64,000 bases of DNA from Terrimicrobium sacchariphilum (GCF_001613545.1 NZ_BDCO01000002.1:3100001-3164000), one strand, 5' to 3'; numbered from the stretch's first letter, positions 53,255-63,055 are shown. Translations and numbers: made by a program. The notes: generated by a model from the letters alone, not told the origin.

Positions 53255-54634
53255 CTACGTGCGGGAAGCCCCCGGCTTCCAAACAAGGCTGCCGATGATG
53301 GCGAGAGCGATGGCGGCGAATGCTCCCCAGACACCCCACTGCTCGGGTCCTTGCGGGAAGGGAAAAAGCGATCCGTAGAGCGCGAGAACAGGCATGGCGC
53401 TGGCGATGAGAAGGACGATCCAGCGGGGAACGGAGGATTTGCCGGTGGTGAAGACGAGCTTGCACGCACCAACGGCGAGCACCGCATAGGTAAGCGCGAG
53501 AAGGAGTCCCTGCGCGGTGGCGACAACAAAGAGCGACTTGTAGCGCTCGGCAGCGGGAATAAGGAATCCCACGGCAATGGCGAGCAGTGCGGTGGCCAGG
53601 ACGCTATGCGATGCCATGGTGGGAGCCCCCAGGCGGTTCGTGCGACCGAGAACGCGCGGGAGAATACCCGCACGACTGAGCGCAAAGAGCCCACGCGAAG
53701 CAGCAAGGGAGAAGCCAATGAAGCAGCTGATGAAGTCGGCAAAAATGCCGATACGTATCCACATGCCAGCCCAGTTGCCGAGGAGCTTGTTGGCCATCTC
53801 GGCAAAGCCGTCGAGCTGGGCGGGCCAAGCCTTGCCCACCAGCTCGGGGCCGAAGTAGACCGTGCCCGCGTAGGAGCAGAGAACGAAGAGTATGCCGGTC
53901 AGCACGACAGTGGAGACGAGCGCGATCGGGATGGTGCGGCGCGGGTTGGGCGTCTCCTCGGCGAGAACGGCGACGGTTTCAAACCCGCCAAAGAGTAGGA
54001 TGGCAAAAAGCAGACCGCCGAAGAGGTTGCCTCCCCCAGTCGCATGGAAAATGGAAAAGAAGTCCCATGTATTCGCCGGACCCGCATGGATGATGGCGGC
54101 GATGGCTGTGAGCAGGAAAGGGATGACTGAAACGAGCACGATCACAAGCTGCGCTCGCGTGGCGACATCGGCCCCGCGGACATTCATGACCCAGGCGATG
54201 AGGACGACAATAAGCGCCCCTCCCCACCACGGGACGAGGCCGAAGAGGTAGGCTTTCGAGAAATTCGCCACTAGTACGCCGACGGCGATGGAGAAGCCAC
54301 CTGCACCCGACACTAGCAGCGAGAACGTATAGATGATCAATATGGCCATGCCCGCGCGGCGCCCCCAGGCTCGCTCGACATAATCTCCCACCGCTCCCGC
54401 CCCTCCTGTGAAGGAGGCATAAAAGGCGATCACCATGGCAAAGCACACCATGCCAATGGCCGCAAGAAGGATGGCAAGTGGACCGCGACCCGCAGCGATC
54501 TGCGCGACGAAGGCGAGAAACAGACCAATACCAATGAGTGGCCCAATGGCGCAGGCTTGTCCGATAAGATCCAGCATCGTAAGGCGTTTCGATGGACGCG
54601 GTTTGGGGGCGGTCTCGGCGGTGATCGGCATCAA
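53255..54634 (-). CDS. APC-family amino acid permease
   Basis: A 459-residue integral membrane transporter with about twelve TM helices. The family pattern is visible in the first helices: MLDLIGQACAIGPLIGIGLFL, and AFYASFTGGAGAVGDYVERAWG. Further conserved residues lie in LFAILLFGGFETVAVLAEETPNPRRTIP. It likely imports amino acids or amines by proton symport or exchange; the substrate is not assignable. No adjacent catabolic gene. Confidence 0.88.
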   Translation of the reverse strand: MMPITAETAPKPRPSKRLTMLDLIGQACAIGPLIGIGLFLAFVAQIAAGRGPLAILLAAIGMVCFAMVIAFYASFTGGAGAVGDYVERAWGRRAGMAILIIYTFSLLVSGAGGFSIAVGVLVANFSKAYLFGLVPWWGGALIVVLIAWVMNVRGADVATRAQLVIVLVSVIPFLLTAIAAIIHAGPANTWDFFSIFHATGGGNLFGGLLFAILLFGGFETVAVLAEETPNPRRTIPIALVSTVVLTGILFVLCSYAGTVYFGPELVGKAWPAQLDGFAEMANKLLGNWAGMWIRIGIFADFISCFIGFSLAASRGLFALSRAGILPRVLGRTNRLGAPTMASHSVLATALLAIAVGFLIPAAERYKSLFVVATAQGLLLALTYAVLAVGACKLVFTTGKSSVPRWIVLLIASAMPVLALYGSLFPFPQGPEQWGVWGAFAAIALAIIGSLVWKPGASRT

Positions 54635-54859
54635 AGCTTCATGCGACCAAGTTGCGACGGGAAAAAGAAAAGAATGCGCCTTGCCGCAGAATTTTCACGA
54701 ATCGACCGGAAATGATCATGAAGCAGCGCACTTCGTCCAAACGCGGAATGGTGGAGATTTCAGGAAGGACAAACAAGGCCTGGCATGTCACGATGCGGGA
54801 ATGGAACACGGCCTATCAGCCATCCGCCACACACGGCGAGGACGTGAATATCCCCCGGC

Positions 54860-55264
54860 ATGATCTCCGCACGAAAGACGCTCCTCTACGCGCTGCTAGC
54901 GCTCGGCGTGGCAGCCGGCGTATGGCCTTTCGTGGCAAATCTCGGGGAAAATGGGATGGATGACCGCTATAAGACCTTGCGCGACCTCAATCCATCCGCA
55001 GCCAACATTCACGCGGCGTATTGGGTGCCGCGCGAGGGGCATCGCTACCTGCTCCTTATTCTGGACAAGGGCGATTCCCTCGTGGCCTGGCTGAGACCCG
55101 GCCGGCCCGCCTACGTGGTCGACGACGCCGGAACGATCGTGGACTCCAGCCGCCACGATAGCGACGACGCGGTGTTTTACAACCAGTGGGAGGACCGGGA
55201 AAAGACGGCGCTCACGCCCGCCGAGATCACCGCAGCGCTGAACCCGGCCTCCCCGGGGACCTGA
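54860..55264 (+). CDS. Exported protein of unknown function
   Basis: A 134-residue protein with an N-terminal TM or signal anchor (about 7-26) and an extracytoplasmic domain: AAYWVPREGHRYLLLILDKGDSLVAWLRPG and DDAVFYNQWEDREKTALTPAEI. No family is recognised. It is divergent from the permease gene. Confidence 0.55.
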   Translation: MISARKTLLYALLALGVAAGVWPFVANLGENGMDDRYKTLRDLNPSAANIHAAYWVPREGHRYLLLILDKGDSLVAWLRPGRPAYVVDDAGTIVDSSRHDSDDAVFYNQWEDREKTALTPAEITAALNPASPGT

Positions 55265-55390
55265 GCAGGGATCGCCAGAAGGTCGCAAAGGCAGCGCTGG
55301 AGTTCCCTCCCCCACCCGGGCCTGCGGCACCACACCACCAGCCCGTCATCGCCGCCTCTGCTTCCTTCTGACAAAGACCTTCGCGCGCCT

Positions 55391-56050
55391 TCACTGGCCG
55401 AGGTTCTTCACCTTGTCGAGGGACTCGGGAGCCTTCGGGTCGATCAGCTCAACGTGGCCGTCGAGGAAAAGCGCATTGGCTCTGCCCGAGTGCCGGGCCT
55501 CGACGACATCGGTAAACGCAGGGGAGGCCGTCGCGCGGAAATACTGGTAGCCGTCGCCGTTATTGGCGGGGCCGTTGCAGGTATCGGCGATGAAGAGGGT
55601 GCTGGAGAGCCGGCTCTGGCTGATGGGCCGGATGGGTGTGCGCCAGTCCAGGACGCCCTGGTCGTTTTTGAGCCCCTCGCAGTTCATGCCGTAGGTGCGT
55701 CGGGCGGTTTGATTCGGATAGGTGCGGAGCGAGGCGGGACAAAGGAAGATGGTCCGCTTGCGGATGCCGACGACCTGGCTGGGGGTGTTGATGTAGTTTT
55801 GCAGGGTGAGCCACCAGGAGTTGCCAGTGGTGGCGTCGGAGACAGCGGGATAGACGCCGTTGTTTTCGCGGGCGTAGGCGTCGAGGTAGAGAAACATCTG
55901 CCGCAGGTTGTTCGAGCAGCTGACGGTCTGCGCTCCGGCGTTCCAGGTCTTGGCCATGGGCAGGAGCAGGCTGACGAGGAGGGCGAGGATGCCGATGGTC
56001 ACGAGCAGCTCGACGAGCGTGAAGGCGCGATGATGGGGGGCGGTGCGCAT
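55391..56050 (-). CDS. Prepilin-type H-X9-DG protein
   Basis: A 219-residue pseudopilin-like protein. The leader is HRAFTLVELLVTIGILALLV (cleavage before F, methyl-accepting residue with E5), followed by SNNLRQMFLYLDAYARENNG. The tail carries the H-X9-DG motif: RHSGRANALFLDGHVELID. These proteins are abundant in Verrucomicrobiota and Planctomycetes and are often near carbohydrate genes; no pilus machinery is nearby. It lies 4 bp downstream of the beta-helix gene on the same strand, so it closes the beta-helix operon. Confidence 0.9.
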   Translation of the reverse strand: MRTAPHHRAFTLVELLVTIGILALLVSLLLPMAKTWNAGAQTVSCSNNLRQMFLYLDAYARENNGVYPAVSDATTGNSWWLTLQNYINTPSQVVGIRKRTIFLCPASLRTYPNQTARRTYGMNCEGLKNDQGVLDWRTPIRPISQSRLSSTLFIADTCNGPANNGDGYQYFRATASPAFTDVVEARHSGRANALFLDGHVELIDPKAPESLDKVKNLGQ

Positions 56051-56054
56051 GGGT

Positions 56055-57734
56055 TTACTGGGCGGCGGTACGGGCGGGGGCTGGCGCAGAGGTCTCAGTG
56101 ACGGCGCCCTCGCAGCGCGCGGTGGCGGCGATTTCCTGGAGGCGCGAGTCGTTGCGCTTTGCCGATTCCTCGTAGCTCATGCGGGGCTTCGTCGCGGCGG
56201 CGGGAGGCACGGCGGAGACATCGCGCACGATGGCGGAGGCTTTGCCGTGGAGGGCAAACTGCGCGACGCCGTTGCCCCAGGAACTGGCATTTTCCAGCGT
56301 GGCGGAGGCATCGAGGAACCAAAGGCCGTAGCCGGTATTGTCAAAGGTGCGGATGTCGCGGGCGACGAGGCGGCTCTGGCCGACATTGCCGATGCCGTTG
56401 TCATTCTGGGTGAAAACTCCGCCGACGATTTCGCAGGCGATGGTGTCGTGGGCGGAGAAGCCTTCATCGAGATTCTGCGAGCCCTCGATGTTTTCAAAGA
56501 CGAGCCCCTCGCCGGTGCCGTGGAGATTGAAGCCATCGTTCAGGCTCCCGGTGGCGCGGATGTTGCGAAAGGTCTGATACGAGGCGTTAAGAATGACGAC
56601 GACGCGGTCGCGGGCGGCGATCTCCCAGCCGTCGCGCTGCGCGGGGTCGAGAAGGATGAGTCGCGTGCCGTCGTCGGAGAGGCGGACCTTTTCCTCGAAC
56701 TTCCCGGTAGCGGCATCCTGAAAGACACGCCGGCCGTGATGCACGAGCACGGACGGGAACCCGCCGGGCACGACGGAGGTCCATTTGCCACCGACCTTGG
56801 TGAAGCCCTGCACATTGGGCCGGGCGGCCAGAAAGGCCGCCACGTCGAAGGACCACTCGCCATCGCGCTCCGTGAAAACCAGCGGGTCAAAACCGGTGAT
56901 GGTCTCGCCGTTGCCGTCGATGGTTATTGGCTGCTCCGCCGTGCCCGAGCGCTGGATATAAAGCGGCTCGCGATAGGGTCCGCTCCCGGGCGCGATGCGG
57001 ATGGTGTCGCCGGGCTGGGCGGCGGCGGTCGCGGCGGCGAGGGTGCGGTAGCCATCGGTCGCGCGTTGGTCGACCGTAAGCACGGAGGGCGTGCGCGGGG
57101 CGGCGCTGGCGGACCCGGGCGCGGAGGTGCCGAGGAGGAAGTTCATCGACGGGCCTTTCTCGATCTGCCCGCTGCCGTCGGCCTCCATGATGCCGTAGCC
57201 GCCGTCAGGCGTGCTGGACGGGGTGACGCGGAAGATGATATTTTGCTCCGCCGCGCCCTCCCCTTTGAAGCGCAGGAGGAAGCCATAGGACGAGCCGCCT
57301 TCGAATTTCACCTCAGGAAACCGGAAGCGCAGCCACGCAGCCTCGCCGGTGCCGAGACCGGGATTCGGCGGAAGCGTGCCGTCATAGGTGGCCACGACGT
57401 CGGGCGTCTGCTTCAGGTCGCCGGAGGGGAAGCGCAGGAAGTCGAGCTGGAAGGCGGCGCGCTTCGCCGCGCGGAAGGGGTCGGAGTAGAGCACCTGGAC
57501 GGCGAGTTCGCTGGCGGAGAAGGGCTGCTTGACCGGAAAGATCTGACCGTAATCGCGGCGGCCTGCGTCCTTCGTCCACCGCCAGCCCATGCCCTGAGTG
57601 GACATGACGTTGACATAGGATGCGCCACCCGAGATGGAGGGCTGAGCGGCCTCGAGGACGGCGTCGAGTTCCGCATGGAGCGCCGGAGCGGCGAGGAGGC
57701 TGAGCGCGAGGAAGCGAGGGAGGAGGTGTTTCAT
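56055..57734 (-). CDS. Right-handed parallel beta-helix protein (second of pair)
   Basis: A 559-residue exported protein. The signal peptide is KHLLPRFLALSLLAAPALHA. A beta-sandwich region (about 25-200) precedes the beta-helix (about 210-520), with GDTIRIAPGSGPYREPLYIQ, QPITIDGNGETITG, IRATGSLNDGFNLHGTGEGLVF and NDNGIGNVGQSRLVARDI. The family includes polysaccharide lyases and epimerases, but no metal-binding acidic cluster is certain. It overlaps the upstream beta-helix gene by 4 bp. Confidence 0.8.
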   Translation of the reverse strand: MKHLLPRFLALSLLAAPALHAELDAVLEAAQPSISGGASYVNVMSTQGMGWRWTKDAGRRDYGQIFPVKQPFSASELAVQVLYSDPFRAAKRAAFQLDFLRFPSGDLKQTPDVVATYDGTLPPNPGLGTGEAAWLRFRFPEVKFEGGSSYGFLLRFKGEGAAEQNIIFRVTPSSTPDGGYGIMEADGSGQIEKGPSMNFLLGTSAPGSASAAPRTPSVLTVDQRATDGYRTLAAATAAAQPGDTIRIAPGSGPYREPLYIQRSGTAEQPITIDGNGETITGFDPLVFTERDGEWSFDVAAFLAARPNVQGFTKVGGKWTSVVPGGFPSVLVHHGRRVFQDAATGKFEEKVRLSDDGTRLILLDPAQRDGWEIAARDRVVVILNASYQTFRNIRATGSLNDGFNLHGTGEGLVFENIEGSQNLDEGFSAHDTIACEIVGGVFTQNDNGIGNVGQSRLVARDIRTFDNTGYGLWFLDASATLENASSWGNGVAQFALHGKASAIVRDVSAVPPAAATKPRMSYEESAKRNDSRLQEIAATARCEGAVTETSAPAPARTAAQ

Positions 57735-59467
57735 GGCACGAGATTGTCGGAAAGCGTGGCCTCGGCGCGAATGATCGAGATGGGCTGCGTGGTGGAGAGT
57801 CCCCGCGCGCGGCCCGCCTCGCCCGAGGCATCCTGGTTGACGTTGCGAATGGTATTACGGTTCACGCGGACATTGTGCGCATTGCTAATGCTAATGCCCG
57901 CGACGGAGCACCCGTCGATGAGGTTGCCCTCCAGTACGATGTTTTCATTGCCGGGGAAAGCCGGGGCAGCGCCTGCGTCGGTGCGCGCCATGATGCTGAT
58001 CGCGCCGATGGTGTAGCTGTCGGGCATGCGGATGTTCATGCCCTGGCCGACATCGCGGATCTGGTTGTCGGAGACGACGAGGTTGCGGCTCCACCCGGCC
58101 TCGCGCCAGTAGGAGAACTCCGCACCGAGCGAGATGGCACAGCCCTTGATGCGCTCGAAGCGGTTGTTTAACACCAACCCGTCGCTGGCCATGAGACGAA
58201 AGCCGCGGCCGCGATGGTCGTGGCAGTACGTGTCGCGAATGATAAACCCCGACGCCGACGTGGCCGGGATCTCGCAGAAACCTCCGGCCTGCACGCCGGT
58301 AGCGCGCTGGTTGAGTGTCACGCGGTAAAAGGTTACGCTCTCCGGGTTCACCTTAAGCATCTCCCACGTCTTCCCGACACGTTCCAGCCAGGGCTCGACG
58401 GGCTCGGGGGTTTTCTCGATCTTCACGATATTGGCTGCTCCCACGACCTCGTAGGACGGCGGATCGAGGAAGCGGATCGTGTCGCCTGTACGGGTGATGA
58501 CTTCGAGACGGTTGTTGCGCCATGGGAGCACGCTGAGAAAGCTGCGGTCGTCGATCCACTTCAGCACCGGGATCATCGCGCCATGGAGATTGATCGCGTC
58601 GTCGGCCTGGTAGGCAAACTCGCATTGCTCGATGACCGGACCCTGGCGGGTATTGGCAATGTTCAGCCCGTCCGCGCAGGCGGAGATGAGACGTGGCTGG
58701 GTCGCGCCTTCCGGCGGAGGGCCGGGGATGACGCGTACGCGGCGAAAGGTGCCGCCGGTTTCGCAGGAACGGGCGACGATGGCGACATTGGGCGCGGCGA
58801 AGATGGTGACATCCTCCAGCGTGACCTCGCGGGAGTTGCGGATCGACACGCCCTCGGCCGCGCGGGAGGAGAGCGTGACGCGGTCGCCCACGGCGATGAG
58901 ATCGAGGCCGGTCTGCCACTTGGGAAAAGCAACGCGCACAGTGCGCTCGCCCGCGGGTTCCAGCGAGGCCACGCCATAATCCGGAGCGCCTGGCTTGAGC
59001 GTGGGCGTGTCGCGGTCAAAGAGCTGGAGGCGCGCATCAGTGAAGAATCCGCCCGTCGACGCGGCGGCCTCGCTGCCAGGATAGCCCGCGTGGAGCCTCA
59101 CGGTGATCGTGCCGGTTTGCGCATCCACGGACGCGACATCGCCCTGGGTGAAGGGCAGCGGATCGTAATCAATGCGGAGGTTACGAATCGTGAGTCCGTC
59201 GCAGCCGTCGATCTGGAGCGAGGTGGCTTCGCGGCTGCCCGCGATGAGCGTCGCGCCATGGCCATCGATGATGACACCGCGCAAGCCCGCGAGTCGCCAT
59301 CCGGTAGCCGGGAGGCGATGAACTCCAGGCGGCAGCTCCAGCACGGCGCCGGGCTGAAGACCCGCCACGGCGGCCTGGAGGTCCAGAGCATCGGGCGCGG
59401 CGGCGCGCAGGCTCTCCGGACGAAAAGCGCAGGCGAGGGCGACGAGGATGAGGGCAGGCCGGATCAT
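57731..59467 (-). CDS. Right-handed parallel beta-helix protein (first of pair)
   Basis: An exported protein of about 578 residues. The signal peptide is IRPALILVALACAFRPESLRAAA. A parallel beta-helix fills most of the mature protein, with ITIRNLRIDYDPLPF, VSIRNSREVTLEDVTIF, FIIRDTYCHDHRGRGFRLMASDG and ISNAHNVRVNRNTIRNVN. It is similar in plan to alginate/pectate-type lyases and epimerases, but the catalytic residues are not assigned. The ATG at 59467 is preferred over the GTG at 59488. First gene of the beta-helix operon. Confidence 0.8.
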   Translation of the reverse strand: MIRPALILVALACAFRPESLRAAAPDALDLQAAVAGLQPGAVLELPPGVHRLPATGWRLAGLRGVIIDGHGATLIAGSREATSLQIDGCDGLTIRNLRIDYDPLPFTQGDVASVDAQTGTITVRLHAGYPGSEAAASTGGFFTDARLQLFDRDTPTLKPGAPDYGVASLEPAGERTVRVAFPKWQTGLDLIAVGDRVTLSSRAAEGVSIRNSREVTLEDVTIFAAPNVAIVARSCETGGTFRRVRVIPGPPPEGATQPRLISACADGLNIANTRQGPVIEQCEFAYQADDAINLHGAMIPVLKWIDDRSFLSVLPWRNNRLEVITRTGDTIRFLDPPSYEVVGAANIVKIEKTPEPVEPWLERVGKTWEMLKVNPESVTFYRVTLNQRATGVQAGGFCEIPATSASGFIIRDTYCHDHRGRGFRLMASDGLVLNNRFERIKGCAISLGAEFSYWREAGWSRNLVVSDNQIRDVGQGMNIRMPDSYTIGAISIMARTDAGAAPAFPGNENIVLEGNLIDGCSVAGISISNAHNVRVNRNTIRNVNQDASGEAGRARGLSTTQPISIIRAEATLSDNLVP

Positions 59468-59520
59468 GCTGGGGCAAAGGGGGAGCACTCGGGGGAGGCG
59501 GGAGACTTAAGCTAATGGCT

Positions 59521-59557
59521 CACCGGCCCGGCGGCAAGACGCCAGCCGGGCGCGGTG
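59521..59557 (-). terminator. Hairpin between the PEP-CTERM and beta-helix genes
   Basis: CCCGGC-GGC and GCC-a-GCCGGG pair, with an outer CACCG/CGGTG, giving about 14 bp of stem with small bulges. There is no T-run, so it may be a 3' end stabiliser rather than a classical terminator. Confidence 0.4.
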
Positions 59558-59568
59558 AAATGGGAACG

Positions 59569-60294
59569 TCAGGCACAGCGCGCGTGACGGACGCGGCGGC
59601 GCAGGACGACGAAGGCGACGCCAAGCAGGCCGAGCACGACGGTGGAGGGCTCCGGCACGGCGGTCGCGTAAAAGACGAAATCCGGTCTGTTGGAGGAATC
59701 AAATAGAGAGTAGCTCGTGCCGTTCGTCGAGATAATCATCTGGCCGGGGACATAGCTGCTCGGGGAGTTATACTGAAAGACGATGTTGCGATTGGCCGCC
59801 TGGGTCGTGAAGTCGAGCATCACAGCGTAGGTATTGCCACTGGTGAGCGCGACACTCGTTCCCAAGGTGAAAGTGACGTATTTGCTCCAGTCTGACGAAG
59901 TGGCTGTGAGGCCCGTGAGTATGCCGCTCTGGACGCTGATCGCCGCGCCTGAGGGAATGCCTGTGTTGTTGTTGGGTGATACCTGAAAGATCGACAGGTT
60001 GAAGGCGGCATTTAGCACCCCTGTGCCCGGTGCGGAATTGGATGCAATCTGGAAGGTGATTGCGTTCAGCGAGAGATTCGTCGCGACAGAGAACGACTGG
60101 CCCACATCGCGCAAGCCATTTGTCGTGTCATTGCGCCACTGAAGGCCCGCGCCACTGGAAGTCGTGTTACTGGCGAATGAGGAGGTAGGGGCCGAGCCGC
60201 TGACCGAGACGAGCACGGTGGCGGCGGCCGGGCGGACGCCAAGCATGACGAGCAGGCTGGAGGCGGCGAGGATCGAGGGGAGCAGGTTTTTCAT
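59569..60294 (-). CDS. PEP-CTERM secreted protein
   Basis: A 241-residue secreted protein. The signal peptide is about residues 1-25, cleaved near PAAA-TVL. The mature part is a beta-rich, Ser/Thr/Asn-rich domain resembling the DUF-like beta-sandwich common in these proteins (SVATNLSLNAITFQIASNSAPG, NTYAVMLDFTTQAANRNIVF). The C-terminal signal is VPEPSTVVLGLLGVAFVVLR followed by RRVRHARCA. It lies within the saccharide locus between the beta-helix operon and the GH4 gene, on the same strand. Confidence 0.85.
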   Translation of the reverse strand: MKNLLPSILAASSLLVMLGVRPAAATVLVSVSGSAPTSSFASNTTSSGAGLQWRNDTTNGLRDVGQSFSVATNLSLNAITFQIASNSAPGTGVLNAAFNLSIFQVSPNNNTGIPSGAAISVQSGILTGLTATSSDWSKYVTFTLGTSVALTSGNTYAVMLDFTTQAANRNIVFQYNSPSSYVPGQMIISTNGTSYSLFDSSNRPDFVFYATAVPEPSTVVLGLLGVAFVVLRRRVRHARCA

Positions 60295-60349
60295 GGGGTG
60301 AGATGGAGTTATGGTTGGGTGGTGTGGTGAGGGGTTCCGCGCCTTTCTC

Positions 60350-61771
60350 TTAATAGAGCTGGAGCTGGGCGCGGGTGACGGGGGCGTTGGTCAGGACAGG
60401 CTCGGGGGCGGCTTCACGCTCGGGCCAGTCGAGGAGGGCGTCCTTCTCGCGCTCGAAGAGCTCGTCGATGACGACGCGGGCGGTGGCGATGGAATTGACC
60501 AGCGGGTCAATGGAAAGGGCGCGCACGAGGAGGTCGCGATCGCGCTGCATGATGCCCTCGATGGTCAGCTCGTGGATGTCGAGCGCGAGGTACTGGTAGG
60601 CGCGCAGGCCGTAGTCGAAGCGGCCCGCCTTGAAGGGACGCGGCCCCTCGGGAGTGAACCGGCACTCGAGCTCGAGGAATGCGTCGTCGGGGAGATTCTC
60701 CACGGCGCGGCCCCCGTCCTCCACGGCGTTGGCATTGGGAAGGTTGAGGAAATACGTGCGCCCGTCGCCCGTGACCATGGTGTGAATGACATCGGCGGCG
60801 TGGTCGCTCTTCAGGCTGGCGTGGAACTCCTCGATGGGGCGCTTGCCCGAGTTGTACTCCTCGATCTCCTGCCACACGCGGGCGGTCCAGCGGTCGCGCT
60901 CGTCGCAATCGAAGACAGCGAGCGGCGGGATTTTTTCCTGGATGGGCGAGCGGCCCTGGTAGAAGGGGAAGTATTCCTTCGTGTGTCCCGTGCAGGTCGG
61001 CACCGCGCCGAAGACATCGGCGAGCTGGGCAGTGATGTAGTTGTTGAACCGGCCCTTGGCATAACCCTCGTCGATCTCACCGACGGCGGCGCGGGCAAAG
61101 GCGTCGCGAATCTCGGGCAGCACGTCGCGGCCATCCAGACGGGCGTGCAGCATCCAGGTGAAGTGATTCACCCCCGCGATGCGCATATCGAAGCGGTCGA
61201 CCTTGGATTTATCCTCGCCGATCAGCTCCAGGTAGCTCTCCTTCTTTGCGGGCATGTGGTGCGTGTCGCAGAGGGCGATGCTTTTGACCCGGGAGTGGCG
61301 CATGAGGCCGATGCCCATGGCGGCGGAAGGGTTGACGTAATTGATCACCCAAGCCTGCGGGCAGATCTCCTCGACCGCGTGGGCGATCTCCAGGATGGCG
61401 GGAAACTCGCGCACGGCGTGAAAGATCCCCGCCGGCCCGATGGTGTCGCCCGAGCATGAGCGGATGCCGTACTTGGCACCGACCTCGCACTCGATGCGAC
61501 GGTAGTAGGTATTGTCACGGGAAAAGCTGAGCACCACATAATCGGCCCCGCGCAGCGCGGTGCGGTAGTCATCCGTGCTCTCGATCTGCGCGCCGGTGGG
61601 ACCGGCGACAAGGTGGGCGAGCTTTGTGATTTTCTCCAGGCGCTCGGGGTCGATGTCGACGAGGCTCAGCGTGCAGCCTCGGAAGCCGGGGAGATTGGCG
61701 GCGGCCCAGATGGCCTGGCGTCCGAAGAAAAGGCTGCCTGCTCCGATGATGACAATTTTAGGGGTTTTCAC
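60350..61771 (-). CDS. Glycoside hydrolase family 4 enzyme (alpha-galactosidase/glucosidase-like)
   Basis: A 473-residue cytosolic NAD- and metal-dependent glycosidase of family GH4. A Rossmann NAD site begins KIVIIGAGSLFFGRQAIWAA. Metal/active-site segments are CDTHHMPAKKESYLELIG, the cysteine-containing loop of GH4, and GVNHFTWMLHARLDGRDVLP, with further INYVNPSAAMG. The family acts on alpha- or beta-linked (often phosphorylated or uronic) sugars by a redox mechanism; which one is not certain. It is divergent from the AraC regulator at 61852 and probably controlled by it. Confidence 0.92.
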   Translation of the reverse strand: MKTPKIVIIGAGSLFFGRQAIWAAANLPGFRGCTLSLVDIDPERLEKITKLAHLVAGPTGAQIESTDDYRTALRGADYVVLSFSRDNTYYRRIECEVGAKYGIRSCSGDTIGPAGIFHAVREFPAILEIAHAVEEICPQAWVINYVNPSAAMGIGLMRHSRVKSIALCDTHHMPAKKESYLELIGEDKSKVDRFDMRIAGVNHFTWMLHARLDGRDVLPEIRDAFARAAVGEIDEGYAKGRFNNYITAQLADVFGAVPTCTGHTKEYFPFYQGRSPIQEKIPPLAVFDCDERDRWTARVWQEIEEYNSGKRPIEEFHASLKSDHAADVIHTMVTGDGRTYFLNLPNANAVEDGGRAVENLPDDAFLELECRFTPEGPRPFKAGRFDYGLRAYQYLALDIHELTIEGIMQRDRDLLVRALSIDPLVNSIATARVVIDELFEREKDALLDWPEREAAPEPVLTNAPVTRAQLQLY

Positions 61772-61851
61772 TATTCTGTTGCGGGTTAGAAAACTGATTA
61801 CCCCCTGATGCTCCCAGCGTCTACCGGACGAATGTCGTATTAATCACACAT

Positions 61852-62697
61852 ATGTTGCGTTCCAAGAAAACCAGCGTCTATCGCTTCAATCACGAGCTGC
61901 CCCCCGCCCTGCCGCTGGCGGTGCGGTCGGCGGGAATCTATTCGCTGGCGAACGGTTCGCTGGTCGAGCCGCCGATGAGAAAGTGGTTCGCGGAGATCTT
62001 CTGGAGCGTGGAAGGCGCGGGGGAGTTCGTGCTGGAAAAGCGACGCATCCGGGTTGAGCGGGGCGAGGTGTTTTATCTGCTGCCGGGCGAGATGCATGAA
62101 CTGCGCCCGCTCACGCCGCGCTGGAAATACCATTGGTTCACCCTCGACCATCCGATGAGCCCGCAATGGCTGGAGGCGTTTGGGTTTGTGAAGCGTCCCC
62201 TCCCCGCGCCGCAGTTTCCAGCGGCGACCTTTGACGCGCTGCGGGCGGCGCTCAGCGAAGGCACGATGAAGGGCGACCGGCAGGCGGCGCACTACGCGCA
62301 TGAAATCCTGCTCGCGGCGATGGAGGGCAGCCTCGCCCCGCTGGCTCGGACGCATTCGAGCTGGGTGGAGGCGTGCCGCAAGCAACTCGACGAACGCTTC
62401 GCCGATCCGCTGCTAAACGTGAGCGCGATCGCCAATGAAATCGGTCTTCATCGATCAACCCTCTTCCGCGCCTTCCTCGCGGCCCATGGCATGACGCCCT
62501 CGCACTATCTGCAAAACCTCCGCCTTCATCATGCGATGGAACTGCTGAAGCAAACCGAGCTGCCTATTAAGGAAGTCGCCGTGCGCTCCGGCCTCGCCGG
62601 AGCCAACTACCTCGGCCGCCTCATCACGCGCCTGTCAGGCATGTCGCCACGGCAATTCCGCGCCGCCTACCGCCAGGGCCGCATGATGCACAGCTGA
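61852..62697 (+). CDS. AraC-family transcriptional regulator
   Basis: A 281-residue regulator. The N-terminal cupin-like half (about 20-110) has EPPMRKWFAEIFWSVEGAGE and VERGEVFYLLPGEMHELRPL. The C-terminal AraC domain has LLNVSAIANEIGLHRSTLFRAFLAAHG and LPIKEVAVRSGLAGANYLGRLITR. It is divergent from the GH4 gene and likely responds to the same sugar. A hairpin terminator is downstream. Confidence 0.88.
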   Translation: MLRSKKTSVYRFNHELPPALPLAVRSAGIYSLANGSLVEPPMRKWFAEIFWSVEGAGEFVLEKRRIRVERGEVFYLLPGEMHELRPLTPRWKYHWFTLDHPMSPQWLEAFGFVKRPLPAPQFPAATFDALRAALSEGTMKGDRQAAHYAHEILLAAMEGSLAPLARTHSSWVEACRKQLDERFADPLLNVSAIANEIGLHRSTLFRAFLAAHGMTPSHYLQNLRLHHAMELLKQTELPIKEVAVRSGLAGANYLGRLITRLSGMSPRQFRAAYRQGRMMHS

Positions 62698-63055
62698 GGG
62701 GGGCTAAAAACGATGGACCCCATCCCAAACCTGGCGGCAGGCAACGCGCCCACGGGAGCGGCATTCCAGCCACGATGCGCCAGGCCGAGAGGAATCGGGC
62801 AGCCCGCATGGCTCCTTTGCACAGAGGTTAACGAAGTCAGCGCCCAAGGACTCCGTTAACTTTTCCCGGATCACTAATAAAGAGAAGTTCACGCGGACAA
62901 CGTCGCGACCGCAGCTTCCGCTCTCTCGTCCAGAGCCGCCGCACGCGATTTCCGGCCAGCATGTAACTGTTACACCAGCAGGCAATTGCTTGCGACCAGA
63001 TGACATGAGAAGCTAAAGCACCATCGACCCCAACATTGTCGCTCCCTCGCCAATC
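62698..63055. other. Intergenic region with hairpin
   Basis: No gene is seen. It contains the dyad at 62827-62860 and, further right, the presumed promoter of the prepilin-like gene. Confidence 0.5.
62827..62860 (+). terminator. Probable terminator after the AraC gene
   Basis: GTTAACGAAGTC and GACTCCGTTAAC form a 12-bp stem with one mismatch and a 10-nt loop, followed by TTTTCCC. The T-run is short. Confidence 0.5.

Noticed and set aside
56043-58016. Long plus-strand frame of 657 codons, and a similar one at 58214-59515
   Set aside because: Both are antisense to the two beta-helix genes, which carry signal peptides and helix repeats; high GC produces long open shadows.
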